In this document: positions 13,602-27,459 of the stretch, piece by piece | How the letters are laid out: each line of letters starts with the position of its first letter | Position numbering within the stretch: the stretch's first letter is position 1 | From: Chrysomallon squamiferum | Lineage: Eukaryota > Mollusca > Gastropoda > Neomphalida > Peltospiridae | DNA length: 64,000 nt | Direction of reading: 5' to 3' | Assembly: GCA_012295275.1 (NCBI GenBank) | Contig: CM022676.1 | Location: forward strand, 1,820,510-1,884,509 | Notes under the pieces: model-generated | The model's database searches: none | What the model saw: only the letters and a program-made list of their open reading frames with translations | Told to the model about the DNA's origin: nothing | Translations under genes and position numbers: made by a program

Positions 13602-16488
13602 CATACATATACACATACACACATACACATATATACATACACATATATACATACACATATACACAGATACATACATACATACACACATCCATACATATAC
13701 ACATATACACATACACACATACACATACACATACACATATATACATACATACATACATACATAGTAAACCAAATTTCTTTCTGTTCTGTAGACTATAAAC
13801 CACATGGGTTGAATCTATATTTGAATAATCACATTCATAAAAATTCCTCCATCATCTGCAGAGCATAAACTACATTGATGGATATACATTTTTGATTCCT
13901 CAATGTTTTACAGATCATAAACAAAACTTTGGCAGATGGACTATTAAAATAAAGTTTATTCTTTGTTACTTAAATTCTTCCTCTTTTCAGGAAGCCTCAG
14001 CAGCTTTGGCAGACGCACTTTTGAAACAAATATGATTAGAATATTCTATATGTAAATTCCTCCTTGTTTCAGGAAGCATCAGCAGCTTTGGCAGATGCAT
14101 TTGAAACAAATATGATTAGAATATTTTTGTTATGTAAATTCCTCCTTGTTTCAGGGAGCATCAGCAGCTTTGGCAGATGCTCGTAGACATGCTTCAAGAG
14201 CTGGTAACAGATTCAGGCGAAACCGGGACGCAGCAGTGAGTCAAAGAAGGTAGATGTTATATTTACTATTTAGTCTTGTTAACGAAGCCACAGTTAATGT
14301 CCTATTATGTCTGGCATGGCTTTGTGAATGTTTTTAATCACATTTGTGTACTGTCATTAATCATAATGAAAAGTCCTAAAAGAAAGGTTAGATGATAAAA
14401 TAATTTATTGAGATATTGAAAATTTAATTTGGAAATATTTACCAAAAAATTATAGAAGTTGTTACTTGATCTGAAATATTGATTAGTTTAATTATAAAGT
14501 TACACAAGGTTAAAATAGTAAAGTATTTGTACAGAAACCTTGATCTGTTTAGATGTGATAGATCCATAGTAGTTCACACACACACAAGCACACACACACA
14601 CATTGATGAGAAAATAAATGCACTAAACTATATAAAATTTATTATCATTTTGATTGTGATTAACCAACAGTTACAATAATTTTCAGGTTAAATAAACACA
14701 TTTGTATAATTTCTTTTTTAACCACAATGAACACTACCAATTAAATATAGTCTCCTATATAAATCTAAATAAATAAAAAAAAAAAAAAAAAAAAACAAGA
14801 CCCATAACATTCAGGTAGATTGATGAATAAAAAAATAGTTTTATAGTATTTATCATTAAAATTAATTATATTCAGTTAAATTTATCATTAATCAAAAAAC
14901 TTTATTATTATTATTTATAAAATGTTTTGCTTGTACTCATTGTTATAAATGCATGAATGAATGCCCACATTACAGCATTAATTCTACTTGTAGTACACAC
15001 ATACTTATAAATACTTTTTTCTTTAAATATTTTTTTTCTTCTAGGAAACAAATAAGTCCAGAATATGATGAAACAACAAGTAAAGTGTATGTGTTATGTT
15101 TATAAGTTGTAATCCATGGATTTTGGTTTTATTATTTTTGTTTTTGTTTTTGTTTCCAGCTTCATATCTGTTCATTATACTTTGAAAAAAATTATAATAT
15201 ACCTTTTCTCCCTTTTTTCAAAACCTCAACTGCATTTACAGACAATTAATTTTATTTTCATGTCTAATTAGAAACTTTTAATTAGTTTTTATTTTATATT
15301 TATTTATTTATTTATTTATTTACCTTCCCACCCCTTCCTAAGTCTCAGCTGCTTCTGAACACCTTTCATTTTCATATCTAAGAAAATTATACAATGTTAA
15401 TTAGTTTTTATTCAGATATTTCATTATTATTATTTTTTTAAAAAAAATAATAATCAGTTTTTCCCATTTCTTCAAATACAGATATTGTCATACATATTTT
15501 ATTTTAATTTTATGTGTAAGAATAATTTTAATTAGTATTTATTTACTTTGATTTGTTTCTTTTTTTTCTCTTTTCAAAAAAAAAAAAAAAAAATAAAATA
15601 AAATAAAATAAAATAATCATCTTCTCCCTTTTCTTCAGATTAAAATAGTCTTGGACATATTTTGTTTTAATTTCATGTGTTCTGTATGACTGGTTTAATT
15701 AAGTCCATTGTATGGACTGTTGTGTACAGGAAGGTCCATTTAAAAGCTACCTTGCTGCTGAATAAGTGTTTACAAAGGAATAATATCAGAGGAATTCTTT
15801 TGATATTAAAAAATGGATTTTTTGACAACCTACAAATTGACACTATTAAAATATAATGTCACAAGTCATTCATTCATTCATTCATTTAGTCAGTCAGTGA
15901 TATATTTATTCCTTTCCAAGAGAATATGTATGTTAACATTTATATTAGTTTACTTTTATTTCTCATTTTCTCCATTTCTAGAAACATTTTCCACATTACT
16001 TTTTGTCTTTTCCCCACATTCTAGTTTGTTTTGAGACACTTTATTTTTAGTGTATAGCTTGAAATGTGGTGTAGTTTAATTATAAAGTTTACATATCATA
16101 TTATAACTTTAAAAAAAAAAAAAAAAAAGAAAAAAAAAAACAGGTGTAGAACTATTGCTTATATTTATTTAAAGTGTATGTTTTATGGTAAGAAAACATA
16201 ATCTCAATATATTCTGTATATTTCCAAATAATGGTTTATTGTTTTTGCTGTCTGGTCTTAATTAAAAGTGAAGCAAAACATCAGAACTGTTCAATTTTAA
16301 AAATCTGAGCACTGCTGTTTTTCTGTACACTTGTAAAAAATGCTTGCAAATTAACAGACTGCAGTAAAGTTTCTTCTTGTGTTGTGAAAAGAAAATACAG
16401 CAGTCAGTTTGCCAATTATGTACTGACTTCACAACAGGATTTAAAACTTTTATACACTGTTACTTTATCATGTTTTGTTAGAAGTAAT

Positions 16489-16566
<78 letters not shown>

Positions 16567-19500
16567 CCTCTTTCTCTGTCAGTGTATTATATTTCCATGT
16601 GTCACTACCTCATTCTATCCTTTCTTTTTCACCCTCTCTATCTTGTTCAGTCTTACTGTCTCTGTCTCACTTTGATTCTCTTCAAATTATTATTAGAAAA
16701 TTATATAATTATTTGTATGTATGAAAAATGTATTAAGACATTGATGGTCATATTTTAAATTTGTTTCACGTACCTCATATATACACTTTAAAGATAACAA
16801 TTAATTTATTTATTTATTACTTTTATTACTTACTTGGGCTTTTGTTTCAGAATTTTAATCCTAAATTTAGGTTTTGAGAAGAAAGAAAGAAATATATTGA
16901 AGATATAGAATAATAATTTAAAATAATATTTATAATACTTCTTCAATGAAGTCACTACCCAGTAGTATTACAAAATAATACTCAGTTTCAAACTTTGTCT
17001 TAAATTGAACATCAGTAAGTGTTCTTTTTAATTTTTATTTGATTTTCAAAAATGATATGAAACTGGAAACATAAACTTATTTCTGCATTTTGCTTTTTAG
17101 GGTTTTTTTTTATCTGTTTTTTATTTTATTATTATGTATTTTTCACTTATTTAAAGTTTAAAATTTTTGTTTCTTTGCTGGCTTCTGTTTCATTTCTTAA
17201 TGCTGGGGTTATTAATTTTGTTTGCTTTTTTTGTTGTTATTATTATTTTTATTATAATTGTTTCCATTTGTTCCACATGACTCTATTTAAAGTGTACTGG
17301 TATTGGTGTGAACAAATTGTCTAAAATACCTTTTGAATACTTACAGGTGCAATCTTTACTAGTAATAAAGTATGATCATGATATAAATAACCTATAAGGA
17401 CGATGGACAGCAGCTGCCATTTATTTCTTTATTTTTAATTTCATACAGAAATTCAGTAAATAATCTATGTAAAAGAGATATGGCACTTTTGCATTTTATT
17501 GACTGAAAATAAAGAAAAAATATAAAAATAAGTAATGTTATAATTGTCAAAATAGATATCTATCAGTTATAGTAAATAATAGTTTTCTTGAAACTTTTTC
17601 TTCTTTTTTTTTTTTTTTTTTTGTTTTGTAATTTATATAATTTGATGGGTTAAATTGAAATCTCCAAGCATTTCATTTGGTTTTCAAAGCTATCTGTACC
17701 ATCATATTTATTATTAGCAGAACTTTAATTACAAGAACCGTATTTAAAATGCTTTAGACTTTCTGTTCATACCAACAAAGGAACACTTTATAAAAAATTT
17801 GCTGATGCTTTGGTAAAGCTGATGTTTTAAGAAAGAATAATAGCTTTTGTGAAAATAAAACATAATAAAAATATCCCCCTCCCAAAAAGGATTTTTACTG
17901 TTAGAACAGAAAAACAATGAAATACAGAAGTCACATAGAAGTAAAGATTTTATTCTTTTTCTTTATAATTTTAACATATTTTTTTATTTTTTCTGTTCAT
18001 GCCAGAGTATGTTACAATTTTATTATTCATTTATATTAAAAAATGCATGCAAATTAACAGATGCTGCACTAGTTATAATTTTTAGTTTATTTTAAAAATA
18101 ATTAACCTTCAGATTACAGTGAAGAGATAAAAAAAAATATATTAGCAGAGTTAGCATGCTCAAGTTATAAAAAAATTATTTATAACAAAAATAAAACCCA
18201 TAAAACAATAAATATTTGATATAACTATTTATCAGCATTAATATGTTAACAGTTCTGCTGCTTAAAATGTTTATGCAACATTATTAAAATGAAAAAAAAA
18301 ATAATTATTTTGACATTATTAGATCTTTGTATAACAACGTCCATTTTAAAATTGATAATTTCATTTTAAACCATAGTTTCAACATGCTTTTAAAATAAAC
18401 ACATCTAATCAGCTGTACTTAAGAATAATATTTTCACTTAATATTTGCAAACAGAAATAGTGTGCATGGAAGAACAACACAATCAGCTTATTTTTTTAAA
18501 TACTAGTTTAACATTTCTGATTTCTTTCTTTTGGTTAGCTATGTGTCAGAATATTAGAGTGATTCATTAAACTATATTCTGTGTATTGAATTACCAATTG
18601 TACTATATATTTTATATATTTTGAATAATAAACTGAGTATTAAAAACCTTTCTCAGCATGGAATTGGCAAATATTTACAGCTGGTATATAAGGGGTTTAT
18701 TTTATACAAGGAAACAGAAAGAGGTCTGTTCATTTTGATGATGATAATAATGGTGAGATGAAAAGATGATGATTATAATTTGATAATGATGGTGATGGTA
18801 ATGATGATGATAAGAAATGTTTTGCCTTACGTTTTATTGTGAATTGAATGATTATGATTTTGAATTTGCAAAGACACAACATTGTGATGTTAGTAAAAGC
18901 CAGACAGAGGTATTTTCAAGTTGGATTAAAGTCCCAAAAGCATTCAAAAATAATATTAGAAAATGAAAAACTAATAACTACAACAGCAACTACAACCATT
19001 AAGGTTCTTCTCACTGAAATGATTATTCACTATGTCTTAATTTTATTTTAGTATTTGCTTTTAATGCTTATTATTATTATTATTATTTATATTTTGCTAC
19101 AAGAAAAACACTACTAAGATAATGAACAAATAGATAAATGAAGATCATAACAAAGGAAAGAATAGTTTAAATTCTTACCTGTGTACTAGTGAAATAATTC
19201 ATTCACTTTTCATATTACTCATTTAAACTAGACATTTTGAAATAGTTAATACTAGACAAAAGGCTGCATTTATTTTAATTTTACATTACTGAAACCTATT
19301 CTCAAAATTATTTTATAGCATTATTGTGTAATATTTTTATTTTAATACAATATTTTTAAATTAAAATAAAGGTACTTTATCAGCAAGTTCTGATGTTATG
19401 TTTGTTTACACTGGTTCTCAAATTTACAGATTATAAAATCATTTGTTATTCATAATTTTTGCTTTGTTCCAGTGGGGTTTTTGTTGTTGTTTTTTTGCGA

Positions 19501-21704
19501 TTGAAAATGTGAACTATTATTTTGCTATATTTTACAGTTATATTTTATAAAATTAAGAAATAATTTTTCAGAAAAACAACAAACCCCTGCAAAAAAAAAA
19601 AAAAAAAAAAAAAAAAACACAAGAAAGATAGAATAAAAAAGTAAAAAAGGAATTATTTTGTTTACATCTAAACATTTAAAATTTAAAAGCTTTTTGTTTT
19701 GTTTTTAAGATTTTGTCTTTGTTTATAAGTAACAGAAATGAAGGAAAATTGCAGTATTTGATTCTTTGAATAATTATTATTTTAACAGTAAAAACAACAA
19801 CAGTAATAATAAACATATTTATAGGTATCAAGAGTCAAGTTCTGACCAGTTCTCTGATTCGGACCAGCCTTGCACAAACCAACAAAACTACCCAGCAGGT
19901 AGAAATAGGAGTCGACTAACACGAGAACGACGTGAACTAGAGGGCGCTAGTAGTGACAGCCCGTCAAGTCAAAGGCTGAGTCCACGAACAGCATTAAAAT
20001 TTGAAACATCGGATGTTGTCACCCCACCCCCTCGGAGCAGGTCCACAGATTCTGTATCCAGTAAGCAGTGCATTGCTATGTAGAAACCTTCATGTTACTG
20101 TTTTATATGTTTATTTTTATATGTTATATTATATTACATTGAATTTTTCAGACACTTCCAGGCAAATTTAGATATTAGTTATGTTGATCAGTGTTTAATA
20201 TAGTAATCTTGTAGCTTATGTTTCAGATTAAATAATTAGTATTGCTACGTCATTGTTTACACAATGTGCTGTATAGGTTATGCTCAGACATATGTATGTT
20301 TAACTCATGTAAGACTTTGTATAATGATCCAGTGTAAGTCATGGTATGTGTCTGTGCTTATTAAACATTATGTTTTATAATTCAGAAAAAGAAATGTGTT
20401 TTGACTTTGAAAATATAACTGTTACATTAAACTAGTGATTCCTTTTAAATTTTGACAATTACTAATTTTTATCCTGTGATTTACCTAATCATATTTTATA
20501 ATATTATTATAACTTTAAAACTGTAACTCACGTTTATGGTTTTATTCAAAATTGTGATAGCTAAATCAAATTTGCCAGTGAGGTTAAAAAAATTGTTATT
20601 ATAACTTCACAGTAACAATAGTAATAGTTATTTTGAAAGTGATAGTCACATTTCAAAAATGACAATATTTTTATGTTAATACATCTTATAAGCTTTACAT
20701 TCTGTAACAAGTTACAAAACAAATTTAAAAAGAGAACACATATATCTCTAAATTAAAAGATACATTTTTAACCAGTTTGTTATTTCCTATGTTACAGAGG
20801 ACCTGCACAATGTAACTGTGGAAATGGAGAGGCTGGAAAAAGCACATATTGATGAGTTGACGGCAAATGTGAAAGAAACGAGAGCTGAACTGCTTAGACT
20901 GCAAGACTTGGTAATAGAAGTATTATAGTAGAATTAAAACTTCTTGCAGATGGGTGCATCACATATTAAAGTTAAAAATGACAATCCTTATGAGGATGGT
21001 ACATCAAATATTACAATTACAACCTGAATATAAAAATATTACTATTGCATTGAGGCATTTATATCAGATATTAATGTAAAAATTAAGACCTATGTAAGGA
21101 GGATATATAAAATATGGTAAAATAACAGTCTATGCTAGGAGGGTTTTCCAAGTAAAGTAAAACTTCATGAGAATAGGATATATCTGATACAGTAAAACTA
21201 CAACCTCTGTGAGGAAGGTATATCAAATATTACATTAAAATGTTCTGGTGGAGGGAAAATACATTAATTCATTTAAAAAAAATGTATTTATTCTGATTGT
21301 AAGCTTAATGCTACCTCAGAGAAAAAAATAATTAAATAGATTTTCTGTCATGATTATGTTCATCATCTTTCTGGTATAGTTTGTTAAGATTTTTATTAAT
21401 GACTGATATTTTCTGAACTTCTGTTTCAGTTGCTGTGTGGAGAGCACTCTGAAGGTCAAGTTGTTTTTAATGAAGTTTTTGAAGGAGACACTCCCAGTGA
21501 GAAAATAGTACGTTTGACTTAATCCTGAACTTGAGTTATTTTCTAATAGATCTATCACATTATCAATCATTCTTCACTGATTCTGAAATATGTATATCTC
21601 AGTCTTGCTCTCTATGTTTATAATTAGCTTCCTCAATGCCTGTTTATCTAGTTTTCTGTGTATGTATATAAATTTGTGTTTGTGTTTGTGTTTGTGTGTG
21701 TGTG

Positions 21705-21753
<49 letters not shown>

Positions 21754-21834
21754 TAGCTGTGTATGTCAAATGGCTGTCTGGCTGTCTTTCTGAGTCTTAA
21801 CATTTATTTGTTGATACTTTCATATGGATTCATA

Positions 21835-21927
<93 letters not shown>

Positions 21928-22446
21928 AGTCTGTGTGTTTGAACCTATCTATATGTCTGTTCTGTGTGTATATATAAATGATGTATGTAATATATAAATG
22001 CACATAATATATATTAGGTTGTCCTGAGAAGTCGATTACAACAAGTTTCTGAAGTTTCCAACAATCTGAGAGAAGAACTTTCTAGAACAAAAAATGAATG
22101 TTTGCAGTTAGAGGGAACAAAGGTATGATTTAAAATACATAATTAACACCCAGTAATAAAAAAAAAGCAAAAGAAAAACTAACAAAAGCAACAACATCAA
22201 ATAAAAACAAAATTAGAAAAAAAATAAACATAAGAAATGTTATTAAAGTATGACTTTGTCACAGAAAAGGCCTAAATTATAAATGTCATTGTTTCTTATG
22301 ACTAATCTTTCCTTGTAATAAAGATAACAACCTATTAAGAAAGCTATTAGGATGACATTTTTCACTTCCTTCATACTTTAATTTATAAATTGAACTGTAA
22401 AATAGACTAGATCAAATTATTAAATAAATGTTTTGTCTGGTATAAA

Positions 22447-22490
<44 letters not shown>

Positions 22491-23541
22491 GATATATAGA
22501 TATGTCTATCCATCTATCCATCTATCTATCTGTGTCTGTATCTATATCTAGCTATCTATAATAATCATAATAAAACTAATAGAAAAAGATATTAACCCAT
22601 CAGTTTCTTTTGTGTATCTTGTTATTACAGTTTTAAAAGCTCTTTCTGAATTGTTTAATGTCTCTGTGTAATCAGTGATTTTTAAAAATTATTTATTCTT
22701 ATTACAGGCAGGTTTGCAGCAGCGCCTTATTGACCAAGATGCACGAATTAGTGAACTGAAAACAGAACTGCTGAAAAGAGATTTTGAAAGAGAAAATTTT
22801 CTAGCTGAAAAAGTTAGTATTTATTAGTTTACAGCATTTAAAAATCTACTTTTTATATATTTTTAAATATTGCATAATTATTACATTTTGATATTGGTAT
22901 ATGTTTTTTATTTAATAAAAAGTCTTTTAAAAAAATGATGTTACTGTTTTTGATATTTGCAGTGAGGTGATCATGTATTTTAATTTATCAGTTTTAACTT
23001 TATTTGTCATCTTTGTCTTCTTACTATTATTCATTACTTTCAACAGTATCATTGTCATCATCATTATTATCATCAACATTATCTATCACCCATCATCATC
23101 ATCATTATTACTATTATTTTCATTAATATTATTATTATTATTTGTATTGTTATTATCACTATTATTACATTCTAAATAGTTCATAATAATTCACTTCAAT
23201 AAATAATAGATTATTAATACTGTTTATGCAGTTCACTGAATTTTAATTTTAATTTTTCTGTGTGTTTCAGGCTGCACTGGTACAACAGTTTAAAGAAAAG
23301 GACAAACTGATTGCTGATCTTAGAGTATGTACTTTTTATATCTAATTGGGCTAATGATAAGTGTCTTTCAGGTTTCTTCTGATTTTTTTTAACAATTTGT
23401 TAACTTGTAAAATTAAAACATTTCTTAAATCTGACATATCAGTTATTTTTTATCTGCCTGACTGACTGTGTCCATCTGTCAATCTATGTATCTATCTATG
23501 TATCTATATTGACTTCAAAGTTAAAGTTTTTTTTTTATATA

Positions 23542-23615
<74 letters not shown>

Positions 23616-25778
23616 TATATATATATATATATTTTAAAACTTTATTTTGTATAACAAATCTCTACATACTTATTTTAATTTCAAAGTTAAAAGATTTGTT
23701 TTATAATATAACAAATTTATATAATGAGTTTAATTTCATAGTTATAAATTTATTTTATTATATGACATATCTCTGTATAAGTTTTATTTTCAAAATTGCA
23801 TTATTTAATGTCAAAATGTCCAACATGTTAAACATTTTTTAAAAAACATCTGCTGAAAAATATATAATTGTGAAATGTACAGAGAGATTTGGCGAAAAGA
23901 GATGAAAAACTTGATCAGCTTCAACATGATGTTCGTAACGAGTTACAGGAGAAAGAACAGACCAATCAGAATCTAAAATCACGAATTGTCGAACTTCATA
24001 ACAAACTGAGAGTGGTGGGAGAGACTGGGGTAAGATATCAGTATCATCATAACTTGGTAGGCGAGACTGGCTTATTGTATCTGTATAATTATAATTCTGT
24101 AGGAGATATGGATATAACAGTAAAATTATAATTTGGTAGGAGAAACTGGTATGATTATCATTATATTTATGATAGTATAGGGGATATGTGGTAATATTAA
24201 ATTATAATTTTATAATTATAATTCTGTAGGGATATATGTAGAATAGTAAAATTATAATTTGATAGGAGAAATGGGTATGATTATCATTATAATTATAATA
24301 ATGTGTATAACAGTAAAATTATAATCAGTATGAGAAACTGGGGTATGATATCAGAATAATTATAATCATGAAATGAAAATTATAAGAGAAATATGGATAT
24401 CATATCATTCTGTGGTAAACTTTAATTAAATTGGATACATACCAGACTGAAAACTTCATACTCCTATTATAATCATGTTCTCAAGTCCTGATAAATACCA
24501 GTTTTATTTATTTCATCAGAAATTTAAAATCCTTTGGCAGTTAATCTAAAGATGGCAGGATGGTATAACTAACTGAGTTGATGTTAGAAAACAACAACAA
24601 ATTTTGCAAATCGCTTGTTCAATGTAGGTTTTTTTTTCATTATCAGTTTTTATCTTGCTGAATATTGAAACTGTTTTTATTTCCAGGATTCCCTGTCTCA
24701 GCGAGTTGAATCTCAGGACAAGAAAATGGCCAGACTTGCAGGAAGAATCTTCCACGCCCAGCCAGAGAGTAACAGACAGTCCTCAAACAAAACACAGGTG
24801 AGTTGTGCTCACTTTGAACAACACCTCCATAGGGTGAATGAACCTGGTTAATGCTTAGCACATGTCAGAGAAAGCAGAGATGTTTTCATTTAATGTGTTA
24901 CTAGAAATATTTTTTACCTATCACTTACATGACATCCTACATAGTCAAGGACTTCATAGAGAAACAAAGAGGAACCCAGACTATGCTTTTTTGCTTTGCA
25001 GCAAATAATTTGTTACATCTTCTTGAAGATTTGAATCGAATACGTCGAATACGTGAAATTTGTTAAATTATTAGTTTCTTTCTTTCTTTAATTTTAACTT
25101 TATTTTATTACTATTATTTGTTGTTATTGAAATTTGTATAACTAATTAGCTACTGCTACAACTATTGCTGCTATTACTATTATTACTACACCACACTGTT
25201 ACTACTACAACTACTGTTACTATTACTACTGTTGCTGTTGCTGCTACTACCAGAGAAAAACAGCACACACCATTAACAACAACAACAACAACAGTAACAA
25301 AAAGTACTACTACAATTACAATCTGTTTTGTTACTGTTGTTATCATATTACACTTGTCGTTAATTTTATTCTCATTATTATAAATGTTATTAGTGTTATC
25401 ATCATCATTAGTATGGTTATTAGTACTGTTATGTTATTATTTTGTAATAATAATAATAATAATAACAACAATGTTATTATTATAAAATTTAATTTAAAAA
25501 AAATGTTTTAAAATATTAATTATTGTGTTGGTTATTATAATCATTTATTTTAATTTATCAGTTTTTGCTGTGTGTTTTCTTCTTCGTATCATTATTTTCA
25601 AGATTGTCATCATCATCATTATCATTTTCATTTCATTATCTTCATTTCATCTTTATTCATTGCATTTATCATTATCTTCATATTTCAGCAACATAATCAT
25701 CATACCACCACCATTTTCACTTATTATTTTATAATAATATTATTATTTTTTTATTATTATTATTATTACTACTACTAC

Positions 25779-25864
<86 letters not shown>

Positions 25865-27422
25865 TTATTATTATTGTTGTTGTTGTTGTTGTTGTTGTTA
25901 CTAACAGAGTGCAGATGAGTTACAGATGATTCGGGAGTCACTACAAAGTTTACGACTACACATGCCTTCCTCTGATCCACAACATCACGTGCTGGACACG
26001 CTGGAACACAACATTGCCTTGTTGTTAAACGCCAACCGCAGCACCACTGCTAGCCAGTCACAGGTATTGTTGCATACTACTCACAGCACCATAAACAGCC
26101 AGTCATAGTTATTGCTACATGGGATCTGCAGCAACCCAACAAACTTATCATAGATACTGATATTATTTATTAAAAACACAAGCCAATCACAGACAATGTC
26201 ACTGTTAATAAAAACACAATAAGCCCATCATGGATTTTGTTTCATAATTATAAGTGGTGACTTCCACCAAGTATAGTTAATTAGCAAGTTGCATGAAAGC
26301 CAGTAATACAGTGATAAACAGCCAATCAATGATACTGTTACATATTAACTACAGTGGCACAGCAAGCCAGACGTAGTGTTGTTATATGATGATGACAATA
26401 GCAGTACCACACATATTGTACATAACCAGCCAATTGTAGATCTTGTAGAAATATAATCTTTTGCCATTCACTACTGTTACACACCACTGACAGTGTCCTT
26501 GTCTGACTGACATATTGTTTGATTTGTATTTTCAGAAACCAAGAAGTGGTTCCCCTAAACGTCTGAACTATGAAAAACCAAAACCAGCAGAAATGAGAAA
26601 ACCATATCCAACACAAAGTATGTAGAGCAGAATTGTTGTAAAGTTCATTGCAGTGTACACTGTTATGATAGAAACAAACAGCAAACATTCTTTTTAGTGT
26701 CATTAGCATGATAATTCATTTTAACTTTAAGAAAAAGTTGAAAGAATGGCAGTTGTTTTTTAATTTATTCATTATAGTAATTTATGTGGTCTTGATTGAA
26801 AACCTCTTTGAATTGATTTTGCTTTTATTACTGTTTTTGATTTTGTTAATATTGTTGTTCTTGAATCTTCTCTGCTTTTATCATCTGTGGTTTTTTTGTT
26901 GTTTTTCCTTCCTTCTGTTTAATAATATTCCAGTTTTAAGTTTCCAACCACTCTCAGCATTGTAACATAAATATCAACAACATCTGTATAACAACAACTA
27001 CTACTGATATTACTACAACTACTGTTCTGTTTTTATTACACTATTACTACTGTTACTACCATTAAGTACTAATCTACTAAATACTTCTATTTTTGTTAAT
27101 AATACTGTTACTAGTTTTTTTATGATTGTTACATATACTACTACTTCTACTAATACTATTACCATTGCCATCACTAGAACTACTACTACCACTAACTACT
27201 ACTACTATCATTAGTATCACTTATATTACTACTACAGTTAGTTCTATTACTGTCGTTAAATCTACTACTATTACTACTTCAGGTATTTGTACACTACTAC
27301 TCCTACTACTATTGCTGCTAACACCACCACGACTACTACTACTTCTACTACTACTACTTCTACTACTACTACTACTTCTACTACTTCTACTACTATTACT
27401 ACTACTACTACTACTACTACTT

Positions 27423-27459
<37 letters not shown>

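Noticed and set aside
13131-13868. Long Tyr/Ile/His/Thr frames on + and Met/Tyr/Val/Cys frames on -
   Set aside because: Translations of the CATA microsatellite; only the first 135 bases are DIXDC1 exon 4.
14221-14240. GCA/GTGAGT as the exon 5 donor
   Set aside because: It leaves phase 0, which puts a stop in exon 6 and breaks the frame into exon 7; AAG/GTAGAT at 14249 keeps the frame.
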